A stretch of 13,234 nucleotides of DNA from positions 1-13,234 of the forward strand of contig WGBF01000193.1 in assembly GCA_015494485.1 (NCBI GenBank), in the 5' to 3' direction. The notes under the pieces were generated by a model. It did no database searches and was not told where the DNA came from. It saw only the letters and a list, made by a program, of their open reading frames with translations. Each line of letters begins with the position of its first letter. Positions within the stretch are counted from its first letter, which is position 1. Below are positions 8,337 to 13,234 of the stretch, piece after piece. Source of the stretch: a bacterium (GTDB taxonomy: Bacteria; Calditrichota; Calditrichia; RBG-13-44-9; J042). The position numbers and the translations under genes were made by a program.

Positions 8337-8960
8337 ATGCGGAGAATTTCAGAATCAACCATTAAACGATTGTCCAAATATTACCGGTCTCTGGAACATT
8401 TGATTAACCAGGGAGTGGACACAGTTTCCTCAGACCAGCTGGCTGAAATGGACGGGGTTACTTCTGCGCAGGTGCGGAAAGATTTGTCCTTTTTCGGTAC
8501 TTTTGGAAAACGGGGCCTGGGGTACAATACCCGTACCCTTCGGGACCAAATCGGGGAAATTCTGGGACTTCACCGGCGCTGGAATGTGATTATCGTGGGT
8601 GCCGGAAACATTGGTCGTGCCCTGGCGGCATACCAGGAGTTTCAAAAGCGGGGCTTTGACATCCGCTTCATTCTGGATAAAGATCCGCGCAAAATTGGCA
8701 CCACCATTCATGGGGTTCCGGTGCACGATATTTCCCGTGCGGCAGAGCTGATTCCTAAAGAAAACATTGAGATTGCCATTATTGCCGTGCCGGCGGATTC
8801 TGCCCAGGCCGTTGCAGATACCCTTGTGGAAGCCGGAATTAAAGCCATTTTGAACTTTGCACCCCGCAGTTTAAAAGTCCCGGAAGGGGTACACATTAAG
8901 AACGAAAACATGGCTATTGAAATTGAGTCCCTGTCCTACCACCTGAACAAGAATCAGTAA
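8337..8960 (+). CDS. rex: Redox-sensing transcriptional repressor Rex
   Basis: A 207-residue NADH/NAD+-responsive repressor that normally controls fermentative, respiratory and anaerobic genes. The N-terminal winged helix runs from ISESTIKRLSKYYRSLEHL through SSDQLAEMDGVTSAQVRKDL to FFGTFGKRGLGYNT, the recognition and wing segment of Rex. The Rossmann domain follows, with the fingerprint VGAGNIGRALA and the segment FDIRFILDKDPRKIG, whose acidic residues fit NAD(H) preference. A swapped C-terminal helix ends the protein. The frame is open from a TTG at 8325, but homology begins at the ATG at 8337 (MRRISESTIKRL), 14 bases after the gyrA stop, so I chose that start. No strong SD is present before either; translational coupling to gyrA is likely. 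A bidirectional terminator lies 26 bases after the stop. Confidence 0.95.
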   Translation: MRRISESTIKRLSKYYRSLEHLINQGVDTVSSDQLAEMDGVTSAQVRKDLSFFGTFGKRGLGYNTRTLRDQIGEILGLHRRWNVIIVGAGNIGRALAAYQEFQKRGFDIRFILDKDPRKIGTTIHGVPVHDISRAAELIPKENIEIAIIAVPADSAQAVADTLVEAGIKAILNFAPRSLKVPEGVHIKNENMAIEIESLSYHLNKNQ

Positions 8961-8986
8961 ACAGTATGTGATTTGCACCGGGTAAT

Positions 8987-9019
8987 AAAAAGGGGAGTCG
9001 AATCGGACTCCCCTTTTTT
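8987..9019. terminator. Bidirectional intrinsic terminator between rex and the convergent TPR gene
   Basis: A perfect 13-base-pair stem is formed by 8987-8999 and 9006-9018 (core GGGGAGTC/GACTCCCC) with the six-base loop 9000-9005. The arms end in a T-run on the plus strand and an A-run on the left, so a U-tract follows the hairpin whichever way it is transcribed. It lies 26 bases after the rex stop and 30 bases beyond the stop of the convergent lipoprotein gene. Confidence 0.9.
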
Positions 9020-9049
9020 GTGTGAATCAGGAAAACGGTGCCAGGTTGC

Positions 9050-10138
9050 TCAGGAACCTTCTTTTTCCAGCGATTGGGCTTTTTTGTTGGCTTCTTCTGC
9101 TTTTTTCACATCACCTAAATTGGCGTAGGCCACCGCCAGGTAGTTCCACAGAAATGCGCTTTTGGGAAACCGCTTCACGGCATCTTCCAGAAACGTGACC
9201 GCTTCCTGATATTTTTTGGACTGAATGTAGCAAAAGCCCAACATTTCGTAGGCCTGTTCATTATCAGGCTCTTTTTCAATCACCTTTTTCAGAAAGGGGA
9301 TTGCGTCTGCATACCGTTCCAGCTTGTAATAACTTAACGCAATATTAAACGCCAGGTCTTTGTTGTCCGGTGCCAATTCAAATGCCTTGTTGAAATGCTC
9401 AACAGCCTTATCCCATTCACCGCTGATGGCTTCCAGTTGCCCAAGCTGAACAAGCGCGTTGACGTTTTTGGGGTTAATTGACAGGGCTTTGGTGTACATT
9501 TCCCGTGCTTTATCCGTTTTGCCAATTTGAAAATAAAAATCGCCCACCATGGAGATGATGGTGTCGTTATTGGCATTGTGCTTTAACGTTTCCACAAAGT
9601 ATTTTTCCGCGCTGGTGGTGTCGTGTAGCTGTAAATAAGCCAGTGCCAGCGGCTGCAACGGTTCCGTCCGGCTGGGATAGGCATAGTGGGCATTCAAAAA
9701 CTTCTGTGCCGCCTCTTTCAGCAATTTTTCTTTTTCCTGGGGATCCGTGGTTTGAATGGCTTTGTTGTAAATTTTAATCCCGGAATTATGATTTTCAACA
9801 AAGTACTGCATGCGAATGCGTTCAATAGCATCCTTTACCGGAATTTGCGCACCGTTAAATGAAACCGTTTTGTTGGGATCGATGGACAGGGCTTTATCAA
9901 AAGCTTCGCTCATGTCCTTGAAATCACCCTTTTTGCCATACAGAAAGCCCAACAAGTACCAGGCTTCGGGATTGTCCGGGTATTTTTTAACGGCGGCTTT
10001 GGCGTTTTCCAGAGCCTGGTCATACCGCTGTTGACGGATGTCCAGAACAATACCTTCCAGTTCCGGCGGACGACAACTGGTGAGCAATACCATTGCAATG
10101 CTGGCAATGGCAATGAGTAATAAAACAGATTTTTTCAT
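9050..10138 (-). CDS. TPR-repeat lipoprotein
   Basis: A 362-residue protein with a lipoprotein signal: MKK, a hydrophobic run to about residue 20 and the lipobox LTSC with Cys22 as the predicted lipidation site. The remainder is helical tetratricopeptide repeat sequence. Recognisable units lie at about 57-90, 160-193, 192-225, 226-259, 260-293, 294-327 and 328-360, with typical signatures such as NPEAWYLLGFLYGKKGDF, NVNALVQLGQLEAISGEWDKA and NEQAYEMLGFCYIQSKKY. A longer helical spacer occupies about 95-155. Such proteins act as membrane-anchored scaffolds; no partner or substrate can be read from the sequence. The SD AGGAGGAG (complement of 10146-10153) gives the start. The gene begins 18 bases after the mtnA stop, so it is probably cotranscribed with mtnA, although no functional link is obvious. 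It ends at the bidirectional terminator. Confidence 0.9.
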   Translation of the reverse strand: MKKSVLLLIAIASIAMVLLTSCRPPELEGIVLDIRQQRYDQALENAKAAVKKYPDNPEAWYLLGFLYGKKGDFKDMSEAFDKALSIDPNKTVSFNGAQIPVKDAIERIRMQYFVENHNSGIKIYNKAIQTTDPQEKEKLLKEAAQKFLNAHYAYPSRTEPLQPLALAYLQLHDTTSAEKYFVETLKHNANNDTIISMVGDFYFQIGKTDKAREMYTKALSINPKNVNALVQLGQLEAISGEWDKAVEHFNKAFELAPDNKDLAFNIALSYYKLERYADAIPFLKKVIEKEPDNEQAYEMLGFCYIQSKKYQEAVTFLEDAVKRFPKSAFLWNYLAVAYANLGDVKKAEEANKKAQSLEKEGS

Positions 10139-10156
10139 GGAAGCACTCCTCCTACG

Positions 10157-11221
10157 TTAAACAGTAAAATGAATGGTTTGTTTTTGGTAAAATTTTTGAA
10201 TGTTTGCTTCAAATGGGGGTTCAATGACCCCGGCTTCGGTAATAATGGCTTTAATGAAGTGCGGTGGTGTAACATCGAAAGCCGGATTGTAACAGGGGGC
10301 ATTTTCCGGCGCAATTGGAAACTGGTTTAATATCTTTCGCACTTCGTTACAATCCCGTTCTTCAATGGGGATGCTTTCCCCCCCACGAATTTGGGTGTCA
10401 ATGGTTGAAAAGGGTGCAGCAACATAAAACGGGATGTTGTGGTGGCGGGCCAGCACCGCCAGGCTGTATGTTCCTATTTTGTTGGCCACAAATCCATCCC
10501 GCGTTATGCGATCGGCCCCTACGATGATGGCATCCACAAGCCCCTGTTGCATGACCCAGCCCGCCATATTATCCGTAATTAATTGATAGGGAATATTCGC
10601 CTGTTGCAGTTCCCATGCTGTCAAACGCGCACCCTGCAGAACCGGACGGGTTTCGTCCACATACACATGCTGAACCTTCCCCTGCTGAAAACCCACATAA
10701 ATGATTCCCAATGCCGTTCCAATACCACCGGTTGCCAGTGCACCGGTATTGCAATGGGTCAGAATGCGGGATTGCAAGGGTAACAACGCTGCTCCATGTT
10801 CACCAATGGCCTGGCATCGGCGGCGGTCATCGTCATGGATAGCCTGGGCAATGGCCAATACCCGTTCTTTCAGTTGTGGGATGGTAAGGTGATTGGCTTC
10901 TTGTTTTACCCCGTCCAGAATGGTCTGCAACGCCCAATGAAGATTCACGGCAGTGGGACGGGCTCCTTCCAGATAGCGGGCTTGGGCTTCCAATGTCTTG
11001 AAGAAATTTTCTTTGGAATTGTCAGGGAAGTCTTTAATCCCCAAATACAACCCGTAAGCGGCGGTAATACCTATGGCCGGGGCGCCGCGGACATGCATGT
11101 TTTTGATGGCATCAAAAATGCCCTCTATTGTGGAAATCTCTTCGTATTCCAGTCGGGCTGGCAGCACGGTTTGATTAATTAACCGAACACTGGTGCCTGT
11201 CCATTCGACGGCTGAAATCAT
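10157..11221 (-). CDS. mtnA: S-methyl-5-thioribose-1-phosphate isomerase
   Basis: A 354-residue enzyme of the methionine salvage pathway. It converts 5-methylthioribose-1-phosphate (aldose) to methylthioribulose-1-phosphate in the cytoplasm. The eIF2B-alpha-like fold is recognisable by MHVRGAPAIGITAAYGLYLG near residues 42-61, by the catalytic Cys157 in THCNTGALATGGIGTA and by the catalytic Asp237 in VGADRITRDGFVANKIGTYS. The segments VDETRPVLQGARLTAWEL and APFSTID also fit MtnA and argue against a ribose-1,5-bisphosphate isomerase or an eIF2B subunit. Length is normal. The SD AAGGAT (complement of 11228-11233) lies six bases before the ATG. A good promoter match sits just upstream. No other methionine-salvage gene is in the window; the TPR lipoprotein follows after 18 bases. 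Confidence 0.95.
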   Translation of the reverse strand: MISAVEWTGTSVRLINQTVLPARLEYEEISTIEGIFDAIKNMHVRGAPAIGITAAYGLYLGIKDFPDNSKENFFKTLEAQARYLEGARPTAVNLHWALQTILDGVKQEANHLTIPQLKERVLAIAQAIHDDDRRRCQAIGEHGAALLPLQSRILTHCNTGALATGGIGTALGIIYVGFQQGKVQHVYVDETRPVLQGARLTAWELQQANIPYQLITDNMAGWVMQQGLVDAIIVGADRITRDGFVANKIGTYSLAVLARHHNIPFYVAAPFSTIDTQIRGGESIPIEERDCNEVRKILNQFPIAPENAPCYNPAFDVTPPHFIKAIITEAGVIEPPFEANIQKFYQKQTIHFTV

Positions 11222-11250
11222 GCGCTTATCCTTATACTAAAAAGCGAAAA

Positions 11251-11279
11251 AATATAGGCGATTGCCCCGGGGAATTCAA
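11251..11279 (-). promoter_or_regulatory. Candidate sigma70-type promoter for mtnA
   Basis: On the minus strand, TTGAAT (complement of 11274-11279) is separated by exactly 17 bases from TATATT (complement of 11251-11256, five of six consensus bases). Initiation near 11244 gives a leader of about 22 bases carrying the SD. The spacer contains a perfect 8-base palindrome, CCCCGGGG (11265-11272), which may be incidental. This is the best promoter match in the window and implies that mtnA need not depend on the reductase gene upstream. Confidence 0.45.
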
Positions 11280-11301
11280 CTAAATAAAAATAATTCAACG
11301 G

Positions 11302-12036
11302 TTACGTCAGGGAGCGTCCCCCATCCACCTTGATGACCGCCCCGGTAATAAAGTCACTTCCTTCAATTAAAAATTTTACCGTGTTGGCAATGTCCTGCGG
11401 CGTGCCAATCCGTTTCAGTGGTGTTTTTTCAATAAGAGCTTGTTCTTCATCGGCATCGTACTCTTCAGCTAACAAAATGGTACCGGGTGCAATAGCGTTG
11501 ACCTGCACATGGGGAGCCAACGCCTTGGCTACCCCTTTGGTTAGGGCAATTACGCCGGCTTTGGAAACGCAATAGGGAATGTAGTTTTCCCACACGGTGT
11601 AGGCCGAAACATCCGCGATATTGATAATTTTCCCCTGTTGTTGCTGAACCATTATTTCGCCAAAAATGCGGCATCCCAGATAGGTGCCTTTCAGGTTCAC
11701 ATCGTGGAAAAAATCCCAATCCTTTGTTGTGGAAGCCAGAAACGGTGTTCGGTAAAAAACAGCGGCATTGTTTACCAGAACGTCAATTTTTCCATAATGG
11801 TCAAGAATCATATCCCGTATCCGGTACCAATCACCTTCCTGGGAAATATCCCCTTGAACAATCAAGGGCTTTGACGAAATGCGGGCAATTTCAGCTGCTG
11901 TTTCTTCCGCGCTTTCTTTTCGAGTTCTATAATGAATGACGACATGAGCGCCTTTTTTAGCCAGGGTTAGTGCGATGGTTTTGCCAACCCGAACGGCACT
12001 ACCGGTGATTAGCACAACTTTTTCTTTTAAATCCAT
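11302..12036 (-). CDS. SDR-family reductase resembling pteridine reductase (PTR1/FolM type)
   Basis: A 244-residue NAD(P)-dependent short-chain dehydrogenase/reductase. The cofactor motif is TGSAVRVG (residues 11-18), with Arg16 where PTR1-type enzymes have TGAAKRLG. HYR at 35-37, after the second strand, recalls the NADPH-binding HYH of PTR1. NNAAVFYRTPF begins at Asn89. The catalytic Tyr155 and Lys159 are in YCVSK. The usual catalytic Ser is replaced by Asp142 in IINIADVSA, 13 residues before Tyr155, the arrangement known for PTR1 and FolM. C-terminal IAPGTILL and GAVIKVDGG are SDR-typical. A pterin or dihydropteridine substrate is therefore the leading inference; unrelated carbonyl substrates remain possible. 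The start is the ATG at 12036, with GGGAG seven bases upstream (complement of 12044-12048); the frame also opens at an in-frame TTG six bases earlier, which lies too close to that SD. It is followed by mtnA after 80 bases. Confidence 0.85.
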   Translation of the reverse strand: MDLKEKVVLITGSAVRVGKTIALTLAKKGAHVVIHYRTRKESAEETAAEIARISSKPLIVQGDISQEGDWYRIRDMILDHYGKIDVLVNNAAVFYRTPFLASTTKDWDFFHDVNLKGTYLGCRIFGEIMVQQQQGKIINIADVSAYTVWENYIPYCVSKAGVIALTKGVAKALAPHVQVNAIAPGTILLAEEYDADEEQALIEKTPLKRIGTPQDIANTVKFLIEGSDFITGAVIKVDGGRSLT

Positions 12037-12148
12037 GGACAAACTCCCGGGGTTATGTGGGTTTGTATTTTTTACAACATGCTACTTATTCCATTTTTCT
12101 TGCCGGATTTCTTGCAAATTTCAATGAAAATAATAATTTAAATTCGCA

Positions 12149-12580
12149 ATGCGGTCAAAAATAGTGACAATAAATAACTTTATTCAACTAAAATTGTTGG
12201 AAAATTCAAAACGGATCGTCCTGAAAGAGGCCGCAAAATTATTGGATGAACTAAATATTTTAAAAGACAGTGTGTCCAGTCCGGGATTTCCACTTCGACG
12301 GTTGGCGCAAAAAAAATTAATCGTGGGCGCATACAAAGAAGACGGAAAATGGTTTATAAAAAAAGTAGATGATTATCGGGAAATATTAAGCAGTACAGAA
12401 GTTGCGAAGTTGTTAAAGTTAAAAAACAGAAATTCCATTTACGGGTATATTCGTGGCCATAAGGTACCGTATCATCAGTTAGCAAACGGGCAAATTGTAT
12501 TTTTGCGAGACGAATTTTTTAATTGGATGGTGCACCAAAAAGAAAAGGAGAAAAAGGAAAGAAAACGTATATTCTCTTGA
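12149..12580 (+). CDS. Putative DNA-binding protein with two excisionase/MerR-like helix-turn-helix halves
   Basis: A 143-residue basic protein that I cannot assign to a named family. The C-terminal half (about 79-128) reads LSSTEVAKLLKLKNRNSIYG, then YIRGHKVPYHQLANGQIVFL and RDEFFNWM. This is the helix-turn-helix plus wing pattern of excisionase-like (HTH_17) domains. The N-terminal half (about 23-77) looks like a diverged copy: VLKEAAKLLDELN, PLRRLAQKKLIVGAYKEDGKWFIKK, DDYREI. A highly charged Lys/Glu/Arg tail (129-141) ends it. No integrase or recombinase is nearby, so transcription control is more likely than excision. Codon use is visibly more A/T-rich than in the housekeeping genes to its left. 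No SD precedes the ATG; the 5' region is AT-rich, so the start is uncertain. It lies 53 bases upstream of the repeat-peptide gene, on the same strand with no terminator between, and could regulate it. Confidence 0.7.
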   Translation: MRSKIVTINNFIQLKLLENSKRIVLKEAAKLLDELNILKDSVSSPGFPLRRLAQKKLIVGAYKEDGKWFIKKVDDYREILSSTEVAKLLKLKNRNSIYGYIRGHKVPYHQLANGQIVFLRDEFFNWMVHQKEKEKKERKRIFS

Positions 12581-12594
12581 TTGAATTGCAGTAA

Positions 12595-12608
12595 ATGTCC
12601 CATGTCCC
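12595..12608 (+). repeat. Tandem ATGTCCC heptamer upstream of the peptide gene
   Basis: Two adjacent copies of ATGTCCC lie between the stop of the helix-turn-helix gene and the SD of the peptide gene. They may be operator half-sites or chance; nothing else in the 53-base gap resembles a promoter. Confidence 0.3.
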
Positions 12609-12620
12609 AAAACAAACCCA

Positions 12621-12628
12621 AAGGAGGT
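12621..12628 (+). promoter_or_regulatory. Consensus ribosome binding site that sets the start of the repeat-peptide gene
   Basis: AAGGAGGT, a full match to the anti-SD core, lies five bases before the ATG at 12634. An earlier in-frame ATG at 12595 has no SD, and its extra 13 residues would be polar sequence in front of the signal peptide. The later start is therefore chosen, and strong translation is expected. Confidence 0.85.
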
Positions 12629-12633
12629 TCCAC

Positions 12634-12720
12634 ATGCGTGGAGTGTTTAAATCACTGTTTTTATTACTGCTGATTGTGGGAATCTTCTTTGCACTGAGTT
12701 TTGTCGTGAATGTCAGTGCA
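12634..12720 (+). other. Predicted Sec signal peptide of the repeat-peptide precursor
   Basis: Residues 1-29 have a basic n-region (Arg2, Lys6), a 19-residue Leu/Ile/Val/Phe-rich core and an A-type cleavage context (Val-Ser-Ala before Lys30). There is no lipobox Cys. If it is not cleaved, the segment would act as a single membrane anchor with the repeats outside. Confidence 0.75.
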
Positions 12721-13104
12721 AAGGTGACCCACACGTCAGTGGTCAAAAATGTTGTTCCAAATGTAAACGTCTGGAATCCATGGCCACCCCCTATCAAAAA
12801 GGAAAAAGGTGGTGATGGTATTGCTGGAAACGTTTGGAATCCATGGCCACCCCCCATTAAAGATGATAGCCTTGCTGTAGCAAGCGTGGTAGGCGGTAGT
12901 GTTTGGAATCCATGGCCACCCCCTATTAAAAAAGAAAAAGGTGGTGATGGTATTGCTGGAAATGTTTGGAATCCTTGGCCTCCTCCCATAAAAAAGGAAA
13001 AAGGTGGAGGCGGTGTTGCGATGCTGAATTCTGTAGGAGGCAGTGTTTGGAATCCGTGGCCGCCCCCTATTAAAAAGGAAAAAGGTGGTGATGGTTTAAA
13101 CTAA
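12634..13104 (+). CDS. Secreted repeat-peptide precursor with five VWNPWPPPIK units (unknown family)
   Basis: A 156-residue protein that I do not recognise. Residues 1-29 form a Sec-type signal: basic MRGVFK, hydrophobic 8-26 and a likely cut after VSA (Ala29). The remaining ~127 residues hold five identical copies of VWNPWPPPIK starting at residues 46, 67, 90, 111 and 138. The linkers are of two kinds: KKEKGGDG followed by IAGN (after copies 1 and 3), and hydrophobic ones ending VGGS (after copies 2 and 4); copy 5 ends KKEKGGDGLN. Every linker has a Gly-Gly. There is no Cys, so disulfides and lanthionines are excluded, but there are ten Trp and five Pro-Pro-Pro motifs. This resembles multi-copy peptide precursors such as pheromones or bacteriocins; a proline-rich surface or structural protein is the alternative. 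A consensus SD fixes the start and a strong terminator follows. The next gene, where a processing or export enzyme might lie, is beyond the window. Confidence 0.85.
   Translation: MRGVFKSLFLLLLIVGIFFALSFVVNVSAKVTHTSVVKNVVPNVNVWNPWPPPIKKEKGGDGIAGNVWNPWPPPIKDDSLAVASVVGGSVWNPWPPPIKKEKGGDGIAGNVWNPWPPPIKKEKGGGGVAMLNSVGGSVWNPWPPPIKKEKGGDGLN
12769..13095 (+). repeat. Five-unit in-frame tandem repeat encoding VWNPWPPPIK plus linkers
   Basis: Decapeptide-coding copies lie at 12769-12798, 12832-12861, 12901-12930, 12964-12993 and 13045-13074. Spacings are 63, 69, 63 and 81 bases, always multiples of three. Units 1 and 3 are identical over 21 residues and differ at only four of 63 bases, all synonymous transitions. 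Across all five copies six of the ten codons vary, yet no amino acid changes. Linker types alternate (A-B-A-B'-A'), indicating duplication of a two-unit block followed by drift. Confidence 0.97.
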
Positions 13105-13133
13105 TTTAAAAATTTAATTAGTTTTATTTTTTT

Positions 13134-13170
13134 AAATGCTAACGACGTTATCGTCGTTAGCATTTTTTAT
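13134..13170 (+). terminator. Strong intrinsic terminator after the repeat-peptide gene
   Basis: A perfect 14-base-pair stem (13134-13147 with 13152-13165, core GCTAACGACG/CGTCGTTAGC), a TTAT loop and a T-rich tract to 13170 lie 30 bases after the stop codon. It closes the helix-turn-helix/peptide unit on the plus strand. In the reverse direction the hairpin is followed by an A-rich tract, so it looks one-directional. Confidence 0.92.
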
Positions 13171-13234
13171 TTTATGTAATAATATGGCCCTTTTGGTCGA
13201 TAATAGACTGTTTGAAAAATGGATAGTTAATGTA
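13171..13234. other. Window-edge stretch with undecided short open frames
   Basis: After the terminator an ATG at 13184 opens a plus-strand frame of 17 codons (MALLVDNRLFEKWIVNV) that reaches the edge without a stop; it has no SD. On the minus strand a frame entering from the edge reads YINYPFFKQSIIDQKGHIIT before a stop at 13172-13174. Either could be the end of a real neighbouring gene. The stretch is too short to decide. Confidence 0.2.

Noticed and set aside
8961..8986. Rex operator controlling local genes
   Set aside because: No TTGTGAA-N6-TTCACAA-like palindrome was found here, upstream of dnaN, or upstream of mtnA.
12595..12633. Upstream start for the repeat-peptide gene
   Set aside because: The ATG at 12595 lacks an SD, and the consensus SD lies inside this extension immediately before the ATG at 12634.
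12519..12989. Repetitive 156-residue minus-strand open frame (repeated GGGHGFQT)
   Set aside because: It is the antisense shadow of the VWNPWPPPIK repeats; its start has no SD, and the plus-strand gene has a signal peptide, a consensus SD and synonymous-only variation.
12769..13095. Regularly spaced repeats as a CRISPR array
   Set aside because: Spacing varies (63, 69, 63, 81 bases), the intervals are also repetitive, the repeats are in frame within a gene, and no cas gene is present.

Overview
The window is ordinary bacterial chromosome in its left and middle parts, with a short, AT-richer accessory-looking cassette at its right end. Gene density is high, intergenic gaps are short, and Shine-Dalgarno (SD) sequences are mostly clear. 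The order dnaN-recF-DUF721-gyrB-gyrA-rex, the short GyrB without the proteobacterial insert, and a Rex redox repressor suggest an anaerobic or facultative Gram-negative-type lineage, perhaps in the FCB/Calditrichota area. That placement is inference from memory of gene content. No rRNA, tRNA, CRISPR array or transposase gene is visible.

Layout. (1) Positions 1-1099, minus strand: a two-gene unit of a GyaR-like D-2-hydroxyacid dehydrogenase (glyoxylate reductase) followed by the start of a DJ-1/PfpI-like gene cut by the window edge. (2) Positions 1100-1324: a divergent intergenic region with plausible sigma70-type promoters in both directions; dnaA is not here. (3) Positions 1325-8960, plus strand: a compact replication/topology operon of dnaN (sliding clamp), recF, a small DUF721/DciA-like protein, gyrB, gyrA and rex. 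It is closed by a hairpin terminator that can also serve the convergent genes. (4) Positions 9050-12036, minus strand: a PTR1/FolM-like short-chain reductase, then mtnA (methionine salvage) with its own good promoter match, then a TPR-repeat lipoprotein closely following mtnA. (5) Positions 12149-13170, plus strand: a small protein with two helix-turn-helix-like halves, a secreted repeat-peptide precursor and a strong intrinsic terminator.

The most unusual locus is region 5. A 156-residue protein with a Sec-type signal sequence and a consensus SD carries five copies of the identical decapeptide VWNPWPPPIK. The copies are separated by Lys/Glu/Gly-rich or hydrophobic linkers in an A-B-A-B'-A' order. 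Every nucleotide difference among the five decapeptide-coding copies is synonymous, so the peptide appears to be under selection, as in multi-copy pheromone or bacteriocin precursors. A putative DNA-binding protein lies 53 bp upstream on the same strand with no obvious terminator between. I do not recognise this system. A secreted peptide signal or toxin under local control is a hypothesis; a proline-rich surface or structural protein is the main alternative.

There is no gene-free stretch longer than 300 bases.
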